64,000 nt of DNA from NCBI RefSeq assembly GCF_003515065.1, contig NZ_QXGH01000027.1, positions 1 to 64,000 of the forward strand, in the 5' to 3' direction. Origin of the DNA: Nocardioides immobilis. Its GTDB lineage: Bacteria; Actinomycetota; Actinomycetes; Propionibacteriales; Nocardioidaceae. The notes beneath the pieces were generated by a model. The model was not told the DNA's origin. It saw nothing but the letters and a program-made list of their open reading frames with translations, and searched no databases. Below are positions 32,526-40,401 of this stretch, in pieces (position 1 is the first letter of the stretch; each line of letters starts with the position of its first letter). Both the position numbers and the translations under genes were made by a program.

Positions 32526-34137
32526 TATTCACCACTAACTCATCCATTGGCGCTTCTGCATGGAAACTACGGTTAATCTCGGGAACGGTGACCCTTGGGC
32601 CTACAAGTTCGTCAACGACTCTTCCGTTACGGATGATCAAGACCTTTGTGCAGATCGCCGCGAGCTCCTCGACATCTGTGGAGCTCACCACGACTGCGGT
32701 CCCTGCCTGAGCGGCATGCTGGACCTGTCGATGCACCTCCACCTTGGCTCCGACATCGACACCTTGGGTTGGCTCATCCAGGAGGAGCACTTGGGGTTCT
32801 TGCCGCAGCCACTTGGCCAAAAGGACCTTCTGCTGGTTGCCGCCGCTAAACGTGCTAAGTGGAGCGGATTCACCGTCCGCAGGGCGAATGCCCAAGTTCG
32901 TGAACCACTTGGCAACCTCGCTCAATTCAGGTTTAGAACGGAGCAGCCCCCAACGCCAGAACGGGCGCACATTCACAAGAGTCATGTTCTGACGGGCGGA
33001 CATATCCATGATGCCGCTGAGTACCTTACGGTCCGCTGGCAGGTAGCCGATCGCCTTTCTAATGGACTCGATAGGGCGACCGGGCGGCAAGTCGTGACCA
33101 TGCGCCCTCACCGTGCCGCCGTCCCGGGACTTGGAGCCAAAGATGACTGCGAGTGCGTCCTCGCGACCGGAACCCGTAAGTCCGTACATTCCAACGATCT
33201 CGCCGGGCCACACGTCGAGCGTGAGATCGACGAGTTGCCGGAAGCGGACCCCCCGGACAGACAGGATCGGTTCGGTGTGATTGTCCACGCGGCGTTGCGC
33301 TTGCGCTTCTTTGGCGCCCACGAGCTCAGCCACAAGTTCAGAGCCGATCAAGTGCGTCACCAACTCTTGGCGGTCGACGGCATCGGCGTCCCAGGTATCG
33401 ATCAATCGCCCCTCACGCAGGACGCTGACTCGGTGAGCAAACGCTGGGATCTCGTCCAGGTGATGTGTGACATAAACAATGGCCACCCCGGCCGCCGCTG
33501 TCGTGCGCAGCGTGTCAAGCAAGGTCTGGACTTCGTGTCCAGGAAGTGAAGCCGTCGGCTCGTCCAGCACCAATAGAGAGGGCGGAGGGCCGCCGTGGGC
33601 CAACAGCGCGCGCGCGATGGCTAACGCCGTCTGCTCTGCGGGACCGAATGACGAGACCACACTGGTGAGATCGATGTCCAGACCGATTCTGTCCAGCGCG
33701 GCGCGCGCCTGCCGCCTGGCCTCACGGCGATCGACGGCGCCCCCCTTCGTCGGAAACCCACTTGTCAGGAAGATGTTGTCCAGCGCCGACATGGACTGGA
33801 TCAGGCCCAGGTCCTGGTGAACAAAGCGACACCCGAGCCGGTAGGACGTGCTCGGTGAACCGAACGGCAGCTCCATTCCCCCGACGCTTACCCAGGCGCC
33901 CGCGTCGGGCTCGTGGTACCCAGCGAGTGCCTTGATCAGCGTCGACTTGCCTGAGCCGTTGGCTCCGAGCAGCACGTGGATCTCTCCAGGCCTCAGGCTC
34001 AGGGTGAAGTCACGGAGCACTGTCTTGCCTGCGAAGGACTTCGAGAGGTGCCTCACCTCTAACGCGAAGGGCCCTCCTGCTGCCAGTGGGGCCTGAGCGT
34101 CCACGGTGCCCTTGCCGCGAGGCAGGTCCCGATTCAT
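32506..34137 (-). CDS. Sugar-type (CUT2/RbsA) ABC transporter ATP-binding protein, two NBDs
   Basis: The 543-residue tandem ATPase has NBD1 with Walker A GANGSGKST and Walker B LLVLDEPTASL. NBD2 has the degenerate Walker A GLTGSGREDAL typical of CUT2 proteins, the signature TFSGGNQQKVLLAKWL and Walker B VLLLDEPTQGVDVG. NBD1's signature region (SSFGPAEQTALAIARALL) is altered. The start is ATG 34137, preceded by AGGGAG at good spacing. It energises uptake with the permease at 31479 and the binding protein at 34244. Confidence 0.87.
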   Translation of the reverse strand: MNRDLPRGKGTVDAQAPLAAGGPFALEVRHLSKSFAGKTVLRDFTLSLRPGEIHVLLGANGSGKSTLIKALAGYHEPDAGAWVSVGGMELPFGSPSTSYRLGCRFVHQDLGLIQSMSALDNIFLTSGFPTKGGAVDRREARRQARAALDRIGLDIDLTSVVSSFGPAEQTALAIARALLAHGGPPPSLLVLDEPTASLPGHEVQTLLDTLRTTAAAGVAIVYVTHHLDEIPAFAHRVSVLREGRLIDTWDADAVDRQELVTHLIGSELVAELVGAKEAQAQRRVDNHTEPILSVRGVRFRQLVDLTLDVWPGEIVGMYGLTGSGREDALAVIFGSKSRDGGTVRAHGHDLPPGRPIESIRKAIGYLPADRKVLSGIMDMSARQNMTLVNVRPFWRWGLLRSKPELSEVAKWFTNLGIRPADGESAPLSTFSGGNQQKVLLAKWLRQEPQVLLLDEPTQGVDVGAKVEVHRQVQHAAQAGTAVVVSSTDVEELAAICTKVLIIRNGRVVDELVGPRVTVPEINRSFHAEAPMDELVVNNAQVDS

Positions 34138-34243
34138 GTCATCACTCCCTCGTGGTGGCCGGCCTAGCCGGCGTGCCACTTCCCGGGCACTGACGCTGTG
34201 AGCGGAACGCCTGGTGGCAGGACCTTCCGCGCTCGATCGATGA

Positions 34244-35404
34244 TCATTGCTCGCCCGCCTCACTGACCTGCCACAACACCTTGAATTGTTCGAGGCCGTC
34301 GCTGGGAAGCTCCCACAGGCCCTCCTCTGCATTGTCTTTCGTAAGGAGCTGCGTGGGCTGCACCGCGTTGTTGGTGGTGAGATCTACACCCTGGAGGTGC
34401 CGGAAAACCAAATCCATCGCGGCCCACCCAACGTAATTGAACCCAATCCCCATCCAGGCATGCTGAGTGCCGTCCTTCAGAGCTTGAATCGACTCCGCCT
34501 GCGGAGAGACGCCGCCGATCTTGACGTCACCAAGTCCTGCCGCCCGCATCTGGCTGTTGATGCCGGTCGCGAACGCTCCATTGTCAAAGAAGACGTAATC
34601 TGCGTTCTCACGCCGAATCGCGCTGATAACTGTGTCCTGGAGCTTGCCCGCCCCCAAGTCGGCGAGGCTCACATCGACCACCTTCACATGGCAGCCGGGG
34701 CAAAGAGCGTCAACCTCGGCCTTGAAACCATCGGGCACGCCGGTCAAGCTCGGATATCCAGACACGTTTTCGATGATTGCGGTCCCTTGGCCCTCAGAGT
34801 CCGCGATGAACCAGTCCGCCAGAGTCTTACCCAGCGCCTTGTTGTACTCATAGCCGTCGGGGATGTTCTCGGATGAGCCGATGATCACGTCAGTCGCTTC
34901 CACCGGATGCGTGCTATCCAACACGATAGGCACGTCGGCCTTGGCATACGCGTTCAGCACCGATTCGCTGAATTGTGATTGAGGGTTTCCCGACTCGGTG
35001 ACAACAGTGGGGTTCTCGGCCAACGCGTTCATGAGCGAGGACTGAAGGGAGGCGGGGTTAGCCGCGTCCTTGGGTACGGACACAAACTCCCAGCCGACCG
35101 CCTCGGCCGCTTGCTCCACACCCTCGTTGATCCGAAGGGAGTCAGGCAGGCCGTCGGTGGTTACTACCACCCTGCCACCCTTTTCGGGCGCCTCCGGAAG
35201 AGGCTGTGTCTGGGTGATCTTATCGGGCGGCTGAAGTGCTTCATCGACCGCCGCTTGGGCCTTGTCAATATTGGCCTGTGGCGTGTCGCCCCTCGCAGAG
35301 GCGACGTCGTCGCGATTACAACTCGTCAGCGCAGCTGCCGCCGCGGCAACGGTGACGATCGCTGCAACTTTTGTGAACGCGGAGTTCGCGTGAATCTGGA
35401 GCAT
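34244..35404 (-). CDS. Periplasmic-binding-protein-like (RbsB-type) solute-binding lipoprotein
   Basis: The 386-residue protein has a signal with a lipobox-like end (VAAAAAALTSC, Cys near residue 29), followed by a Gln/Asp-rich linker and a type I periplasmic-binding fold: RVVVTTDGLPDSLRINEGVEQAAE, VPIVLDSTHPVEATDVIIGSS, GTAIIENVSGYPSLTGVPDG and YVFFDNGAFATGINSQMRAAG. It captures the substrate for the adjacent transporter; substrate not deducible, and CUT2 systems also move non-sugars. It is first in the transporter operon. The TGACTGATCAGTCA palindrome is 60 bases upstream of the ATG. Confidence 0.83.
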   Translation of the reverse strand: MLQIHANSAFTKVAAIVTVAAAAAALTSCNRDDVASARGDTPQANIDKAQAAVDEALQPPDKITQTQPLPEAPEKGGRVVVTTDGLPDSLRINEGVEQAAEAVGWEFVSVPKDAANPASLQSSLMNALAENPTVVTESGNPQSQFSESVLNAYAKADVPIVLDSTHPVEATDVIIGSSENIPDGYEYNKALGKTLADWFIADSEGQGTAIIENVSGYPSLTGVPDGFKAEVDALCPGCHVKVVDVSLADLGAGKLQDTVISAIRRENADYVFFDNGAFATGINSQMRAAGLGDVKIGGVSPQAESIQALKDGTQHAWMGIGFNYVGWAAMDLVFRHLQGVDLTTNNAVQPTQLLTKDNAEEGLWELPSDGLEQFKVLWQVSEAGEQ

Positions 35405-35463
35405 GAGACTTGACGCCTTCCTGAAATTCTGTGGGCTCTTTCGACTTGAGCCGGCCTCTCGAT

Positions 35464-35477
35464 TGACTGATCAGTCA
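35464..35477. promoter_or_regulatory. Palindromic operator TGACTGATCAGTCA upstream of the transporter operon
   Basis: A perfect 14-base palindrome lies 60 bases before the binding-protein start. Its form is typical of TetR- or GntR-type operators. The sequence differs from the GTCAAC-N6-GTTGAC operator of the neighbouring cluster, so a different regulator is expected. Confidence 0.5.
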
Positions 35478-35800
35478 TTGAACCGAATGGACTGTGTACT
35501 AGGGGTAGCAGCTACTAATTGGTTGTACTCGCCAGTACGGTCCAAGAGAGGGGAATGGAGACAGTTTGATACGAGCTAATGAGCAGACACGACCTTCGCC
35601 TCGCCCCCGACCCAGGCGAAGGTTCTAGCCGCGTCGCGCCACTGGATGCGGAGAACTTGGTCTTGAATACCGCACTCACCAACTGCGACTTCAGCTAAGT
35701 GATTTCCCTTGGAACCCTGCGGCGTGAACTTACATTCGCACCCCTACTGAAGGTGTGATGACCGACATAACTTCGGAGCATAGGCAGCAGCTCATTCCAT

Positions 35801-35818
35801 GTCAACGTTGACGTTGAG
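35801..35818. promoter_or_regulatory. Operator copy GTCAAC-N6-GTTGAG
   Basis: One mismatch from the GTCAAC-N6-GTTGAC consensus found at all transcription units of the catabolic cluster. It lies about 280 bases before the promoter-proximal copy and could be an auxiliary site for looping. Confidence 0.5.
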
Positions 35819-36083
35819 AATTTACCGTCGAGGGGTGGTCGCGTCGCGCCACCTCTGGAGGCGCCGGGTCGGGGGAAGGCGTCGATCGGGGCCTGACCCT
35901 GGTCTTGGTCACGCTTGAATCCAAACCTTGGGGGAGCGGGTCAACCACAAGCGGGTAGCGCGGGCGAGCGTGACGACGGCATTCGCGGCAGCTTGGCCGG
36001 GGCCAGCCGTCGGCGACCGCGCGGCGGACCACCGTGCCGTGGCGTCGACCTTTGGTGGAAGGAGCGCAGCTAAGTCAAGCAAC

Positions 36084-36125
36084 GTCAGCGTTGACGTTGA
36101 CAGGCCGGCTTATCCCTGCGACTCT
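36084..36125 (+). promoter_or_regulatory. Operator (GTCAGC-N6-GTTGAC) and promoter of the luciferase-like monooxygenase operon
   Basis: The operator occupies 36084-36101 and its right arm supplies the -35 box TTGACA (36097-36102). A weak -10 (GACTCT, 36120-36125) follows at 17 bases. Binding of a repressor here would mask the -35 box. The leader before ATG 36168 holds a GAGGAGA ribosome site. Confidence 0.5.
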
Positions 36126-36167
36126 GTGAGCAGGACCACAACACCAATCGGACGAGGAGAAACACTC

Positions 36168-37280
36168 ATGGAATCCGGTCTCATCCACATCCCGTACATG
36201 CGCCCAGAGCGGACGAGTCGAGAGACGTTCGACTGGGCGCTGGCGAACGCTCGCGAGGCCGACAAGCGGGGCTTCGACTCCATGATGGTCGCGGAGCACG
36301 CCACCCAGAAGTGGGAGTGCATCCCGAACCCCGAGCTCGTGATCGCGGCAGCAGCGGCCCAGACTGAGCGCATCAAGTTCGCGCCGATGGCGCACCTGCT
36401 GCCCCAACACCACCCTGCAGGGCTCGCGATCCAGGTCGGCTGGCTCTCGCAGATCCTGGAAGGCCGGTATTTCCTTGGCGTCGGCGCTGGCGCCTATCCA
36501 CAGTCGTCGTACGTGCATGGCATCAGGGATGCCGACAGCCAGTCTCTTAACGAGATGGTTCGAGAGGCGCTCGACATCATGGAGAAGGTCTGGAAGCGCG
36601 AGCCTTTCTTCATGGAGGGCAAGTACTGGTCGGCTGGCTACCCCGAGGAAGTCGAGGATGGCCACGACGACGACCAGCACAAGCTCGCGGACTACAGCCC
36701 CTACGGCGGCAAGCTGGACATCGCCGTCACGGGGCTCAGCCCGAACTCGCCCTCCATCCGGTTCGCGGGCGAGCGGGGCTTCAAGCCGGTGTCGATCTAC
36801 TCGGGATCTTCGATCCTCAAGACGCACTGGGAGACCTACGAGAAGGCGGCCCTGGAGAACAGCCACGTGCCGGACCGTTCGCGCTACCACGTCTCTCAGA
36901 CCGTCTTCGTCGCCGAGACCGACAAGGAAGCGCGCAAGCTCGCGCTCGAGGGTGGCATCGGCTACTGCTTCGAGCGTTACCTGATGCCGATCTGGGAGCG
37001 GTTCGGCATGATTGAGGGTTTCGTGAAGGACGCGGGCGCCGAGATGTCCGACGTCAACCTCGAGTGGATGTGCGACAACGTCTGGATCGTTGGCTCCCCG
37101 GAGACCGTTGTCGAGAAGATGAACAAGCTGTTCGAGTTCACCGGCGGCTGGGGCACGCTCCAGGTCGAGTCTCACGACTACATCGACAACCCGACCCCGT
37201 GGTTCGAGTCCCTGGAGCTCATCGCGAACGAGGTGGCGCCCAAGATCGCCCTGCCGGAAAAGGTAGCGGCGGCGTCATGA
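36168..37280 (+). CDS. LLM-class (luciferase-like) flavin-dependent monooxygenase
   Basis: The 370-residue protein has the luciferase-like TIM barrel: GLIHIPYMRPERTSRETFDWAL, ANAREADKRGFDSMMVAEHA, RIKFAPMAHLLPQHHPAGLA, LEGRYFLGVGAGAYPQ and a C-terminal VWIVGSPETVVEKMNKLFE. It would hydroxylate or oxidise a substrate using FMNH2 supplied by a separate reductase, for which the flavin reductase at 39099 is the obvious partner. Such enzymes act on terpenoids, ketones or alkanes; the substrate cannot be fixed from sequence. It is first gene of an operon under the GTCAAC operator and overlaps the next gene by four bases. Confidence 0.85.
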   Translation: MESGLIHIPYMRPERTSRETFDWALANAREADKRGFDSMMVAEHATQKWECIPNPELVIAAAAAQTERIKFAPMAHLLPQHHPAGLAIQVGWLSQILEGRYFLGVGAGAYPQSSYVHGIRDADSQSLNEMVREALDIMEKVWKREPFFMEGKYWSAGYPEEVEDGHDDDQHKLADYSPYGGKLDIAVTGLSPNSPSIRFAGERGFKPVSIYSGSSILKTHWETYEKAALENSHVPDRSRYHVSQTVFVAETDKEARKLALEGGIGYCFERYLMPIWERFGMIEGFVKDAGAEMSDVNLEWMCDNVWIVGSPETVVEKMNKLFEFTGGWGTLQVESHDYIDNPTPWFESLELIANEVAPKIALPEKVAAAS

Positions 37281-37687
37281 GTACCCACGATCAGCTGGAG
37301 GCCAACAAGCAGGTCGTACGCGACTTCATGGCGGCGTTCTCCACCGGCGATGTGGACAAGATCCTGGCTTGCCTGACCGACGACGCGGAGTACTGGATCT
37401 CCGGCAAGATCGAGGGCATGTCCGGCTCCTACGACAAGGCCGCGCTCGGTCAGCTGTTGTCCGGGGTGACGCAGGTGTACACCAATGGGGCCTTGGCGCT
37501 CACTCCGAAGGAGATGACCGCGGAGGGAAACAGGGTCGCCGCCGAGGCCGAATCGTTCGCAGAGCTCAAGAACGGCAAGACGTACGGGTGTGACTACCAC
37601 TACCTGTTCGTGATCCGGGACGGGAAGGTCCAGAAGGTCAAGGAGTTCCTGGACACCAAACACGCCTACGACACCTTTTACACCTGA
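37277..37687 (+). CDS. SnoaL-like (NTF2-fold) protein
   Basis: The 136-residue protein opens with LEANKQVVRDFMAAFSTGDV and DKILACLTDDAEYWISG, the normal start of SnoaL/limonene-epoxide-hydrolase-like cone folds, and ends with YLFVIRDGKVQKVKEFLDT. It may isomerise, dehydrate or hydrolyse an intermediate, or serve as a binding protein. The start overlaps the monooxygenase stop (ATGA), so the two are made together. Confidence 0.8.
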   Translation: MSTHDQLEANKQVVRDFMAAFSTGDVDKILACLTDDAEYWISGKIEGMSGSYDKAALGQLLSGVTQVYTNGALALTPKEMTAEGNRVAAEAESFAELKNGKTYGCDYHYLFVIRDGKVQKVKEFLDTKHAYDTFYT

Positions 37688-37700
37688 TCCGGGAGTTGAC

Positions 37701-38453
37701 ATGAACGAAGGAAGACTGGCAGGCAAGGTCGCCGTTGTGACCGGCGCGGGCCGCGGCATGGGCGAGTCCCATGCGCGCAGATTCGCCCAGGAGGGCGCGC
37801 GCGTTGTGATGACTGACATCAACCTCGAGGCGATCGAGAAGCTTGCGGCCGAGTGTGGCGAGAATGCCATCGCAGTCGAGCACGACGTGACCTCCGCAGA
37901 TGGCTGGCGGCAGGTCGTGTCGCTGGCCGAGGAGAAGTTCGGACCCGTGGACGTCCTGGTCAACAACGCAGGCATCCTGGGGCCGATCGCCACCACCGAG
38001 AAGCTGGAGGAGGACGCCTACCTCGCCGTCTGTGCTGTCAACCAACACTCCGTGTTCCTCGGCATGAAGCACGTCCTTCCGTCGATGCTCAAGGCCTCAA
38101 GAGGCTCGATTGTGAACATCTCGTCGATCGCCGGCATTGCCGCGAACTACGGGTTCCCGAGCCTCGCCTACGTCGCCTCGAAGTTCGCCGTTCGAGGAAT
38201 GACCAAGGCCACGGCGATGGAGTACGGCCGCAACAACATCCGTGTGAACTCCGTGCACCCGGGCTTCATCATGACGCCGATGATGGTGGAGGCCACGGAC
38301 GAGGGCGGGGGGGACGCGCTCCGGGACATCCCGCTGGGGCGCATCGCCGAACCGGAGGAAGTGACCGAGCTGGTGCTCTTTCTTGCTTCGGACGCTTCCT
38401 CCTATATCACCGGCGCGGAGCACCTTGTCGACGCCGGCATGCTGGCGCACTGA
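37701..38453 (+). CDS. Short-chain dehydrogenase/reductase (SDR)
   Basis: The 250-residue classical SDR has TGAGRGMG (14-21) for cofactor binding, NNAG (88-91) and the catalytic Ser (141/142), Tyr157 and Lys161 (YVASK). Asp39 (VVMTDI) after the second strand suggests NAD(H) preference. It probably oxidises an alcohol formed by the monooxygenase pathway. It is the third gene of the operon, 13 bases after the SnoaL-like gene, and is followed by a strong terminator. Confidence 0.9.
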   Translation: MNEGRLAGKVAVVTGAGRGMGESHARRFAQEGARVVMTDINLEAIEKLAAECGENAIAVEHDVTSADGWRQVVSLAEEKFGPVDVLVNNAGILGPIATTEKLEEDAYLAVCAVNQHSVFLGMKHVLPSMLKASRGSIVNISSIAGIAANYGFPSLAYVASKFAVRGMTKATAMEYGRNNIRVNSVHPGFIMTPMMVEATDEGGGDALRDIPLGRIAEPEEVTELVLFLASDASSYITGAEHLVDAGMLAH

Positions 38454-38472
38454 CCCGTCGAGGGGGGTCACG

Positions 38473-38515
38473 CCACAAAGGGTCGCACTCACCACCTGAG
38501 TGCGGCCCTTCGTGG
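38473..38515 (+). terminator. Hairpin terminator after the SDR gene
   Basis: A 19-base stem with one mismatch and one G-T pair (arms 38473-38491 and 38497-38515) and a five-base loop closes the 36168-38453 operon. Confidence 0.8.
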
Positions 38516-38558
38516 ATGCCGCTCGACGAACCTGAGAAGGCTTCAACAGGAGACGGAC

Positions 38559-39065
38559 ATGGCCGGGTTGGCCAGCGAGGGAAGTGCCGCAGCGTCAGTG
38601 TGCCGCGGTGTGGCAGTCCGCAAGGACGTCGTGGCGGTGGTGCTCTCGTGGCGAGAACGCCTCGCCCTCTTCAAACGCAGCAATCTGGTGGATCACGATC
38701 GCGGACTGTGGCACTGCGTCACCGGGTATCTCGACGATCCGGATGCGGCCGGGGCGCCGCGGCGCCAAGCTCTCGTCGAGCTCTACGAGGAGACCGGGCT
38801 TGGAATCGCCGACCTCACAGCGTTCGAGCAGGGCCCGGCCCTCGAACTGCTCGACGGTGAGGTGCTGTGGGTTGTCCACACCTTCAGGGCCGATACGACC
38901 CGGAGGCGGCTCGAGCTCAACTGGGAGCACGATGCCTACCGGTGGGTCCGGCGATCCAGTCTCCGGAGGTTCTGCGGGCGGGTTGCGTGGCTCGATGATG
39001 TGCTTCGGGCGGGTGATCCCGGAGGGCCAGTCGGCGGGAGCACGCCCGGTCAACACTGCAGTTGA
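38559..39065 (+). CDS. NUDIX-domain hydrolase
   Basis: The 168-residue protein has a NUDIX box GAPRRQALVELYEETGLGI in which the EExG metal core is kept while the REL part reads VEL; the fold context (VVAVVLSWRERLALFKRS, LWHCVTGYLDDPD) fits. It would cleave a nucleoside diphosphate linked to another group. A house-cleaning or cofactor-related role in the pathway is possible. GGAG lies seven to ten bases before the ATG. The last codons overlap the operator of the flavin reductase gene. Confidence 0.7.
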   Translation: MAGLASEGSAAASVCRGVAVRKDVVAVVLSWRERLALFKRSNLVDHDRGLWHCVTGYLDDPDAAGAPRRQALVELYEETGLGIADLTAFEQGPALELLDGEVLWVVHTFRADTTRRRLELNWEHDAYRWVRRSSLRRFCGRVAWLDDVLRAGDPGGPVGGSTPGQHCS

Positions 39066-39110
39066 CAGCGACCGGAGTCACGCCTACAGTCAATCTACAT
39101 GAACGTTGAC
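39049..39110 (+). promoter_or_regulatory. Promoter with two operators for the flavin reductase gene
   Basis: A perfect operator (39049-39066, GTCAAC-ACTGCA-GTTGAC) overlaps a consensus -35 TTGACA (39062-39067). The -10 TACAGT (39085-39090) follows at exactly 17 bases. A weaker copy (39093-39110, ATCTAC-N6-GTTGAC) covers the transcription and translation start at 39099, so the transcript is close to leaderless. This is the clearest case in which operator and promoter coincide. Confidence 0.7.
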
Positions 39111-40334
39111 ACGGCGACCGGAGGAACTGACGTGGCCACCAGCGATCCGCGTTACGAGAGTGCGAACAACTCTCGCTACTTCCGTGACGTGCTCGGTAAC
39201 GTTCCCACTGCCGTCGTCGCGATCACTGCGATGGACGTCGACGGTCAACCCACCGGGATGACCGTGGGGTCGTTTATCTCCGTCTCGCTTGATCCTCCGC
39301 TCGTGGCCTTCCTGCCGGACAAGTCCTCCAGCACGTTTCCCAAGATCCGTGAGTCGGGCCGGTTCTGCGCCAACATCCTCACTGCCAACCAGGAGGACGT
39401 CTGCCGTCAGCTGTCGTTGAAGGGTGTTGACAAGTTTGCGCGGCTGCGCTGGCAGGAGTCGGCGCTCGGCACTCCTCACCTGGCCGGCGCCATCGGCTGG
39501 ATCGACTGCACCATTAGTGACATCCACGATGCCGGGGACCACTTCATTGTTGTCGGCGCGGTCGACTCACTGCGCGCCGACCACCGCGACTCACCGTTGA
39601 TCTTTCTGCGTGGCGGGTACGGCCGATTTGCCTCTACCTCCCTCGCCGCCCCTGCTGAAGCGGACCTCTATCACCCCCTGCGCATCGTCGACCAGGCCTT
39701 CCCTGCCATGCAGGCGGCGGCAGACGACCTCGGGGTAGAGGTGCTGGCGTCGACCTCGATCGGTGACCAGTTGGTGTTGGTCGGCAGCAGCCAGGCGACT
39801 GGCATCAGCTCGCCGTTCTATCTCCGACTCGGGCAGCGCATGCCGTTCCGGCCTCCGCTTGCCATGCCTTTGATCGCATGGCGCGGCGAGCGCGAGATCC
39901 AGCGTTGGATCGACCGTGCAGATGAGGCCATCAGCGCGAGCCAGTTGTCTGAGATGGTCACGCGCGTCCGCAATCGCGGGTGGTCATTGGTCCTGCGGAG
40001 CCCGGAGCAGGTTCGATTCGAGCGTGCGGTGGCCGACCTTCCGCTGCTGGACGCCACCGCTGAGAAGATCGCCGAGGTCAACGACGCGACCAGGGGCTTG
40101 CGCTTGGACAACTACGAGCCGGGAATGATCGATCCAGATGCGACGTACAGTGTCCGGTTGATCACCGCACCTGTGTTCGAGGAGAGCGGCGACGTCACCG
40201 TGGTGCTGAGCCTCTACCAGCTTCCGCGTGAGCTCTCGGGAGCGGAGGTCCTTCGCTACGGCGATCGGCTCGTGACTGCTGCGAAGGAAGTCACCGCACA
40301 CATGGGGGGCGCTGAGCTCGCCGGGCGGCAGTGA
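39099..40334 (+). CDS. Flavin reductase fused to an IclR-type effector-like domain
   Basis: The 411-residue protein has an N-terminal flavin-reductase domain (about 20-185): YFRDVLGNVPTAVVAITAMDV, GMTVGSFISVSLDPPLVAFLP, GRFCANILTANQEDVCRQLS and the HFIVVGAVDSLRAD strand. This domain would supply reduced FMN/FAD to the luciferase-like monooxygenase. The C-terminal half (about 200-400; FPAMQAAADDLGVEVLASTS, GDQLVLVGSS, RLGQRMPFRPPLAMPLIAW, VRNRGWSLVLRSPEQ) resembles the ligand-binding domain of IclR regulators, without a DNA-binding domain. The domain could sense the substrate and gate reductase activity. It stands alone as a transcription unit under two operators. Confidence 0.8.
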   Translation: MNVDTATGGTDVATSDPRYESANNSRYFRDVLGNVPTAVVAITAMDVDGQPTGMTVGSFISVSLDPPLVAFLPDKSSSTFPKIRESGRFCANILTANQEDVCRQLSLKGVDKFARLRWQESALGTPHLAGAIGWIDCTISDIHDAGDHFIVVGAVDSLRADHRDSPLIFLRGGYGRFASTSLAAPAEADLYHPLRIVDQAFPAMQAAADDLGVEVLASTSIGDQLVLVGSSQATGISSPFYLRLGQRMPFRPPLAMPLIAWRGEREIQRWIDRADEAISASQLSEMVTRVRNRGWSLVLRSPEQVRFERAVADLPLLDATAEKIAEVNDATRGLRLDNYEPGMIDPDATYSVRLITAPVFEESGDVTVVLSLYQLPRELSGAEVLRYGDRLVTAAKEVTAHMGGAELAGRQ

Positions 40335-40401
40335 CGTCAGGTATCTGTTCCGGGTCATGCGCCGCCCGGCGTAGGCCGCCCCTCAAGAAGCGGAGATGAC
40401 G

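Larger units (their letters stand above)
35405..36167. other. Gene-free intergenic region with regulatory sites
   Basis: No convincing gene is seen in these 763 bases. The left half is AT-richer than its surroundings and holds the promoter side of the transporter operon, including the palindrome at 35464. The right half contains two operator copies (35801 and 36084) and the promoter of the catabolic cluster. Short frames of 70 residues or so on either strand show no recognisable protein. The 265 bases between the operators could be a deletion scar. Confidence 0.5.
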
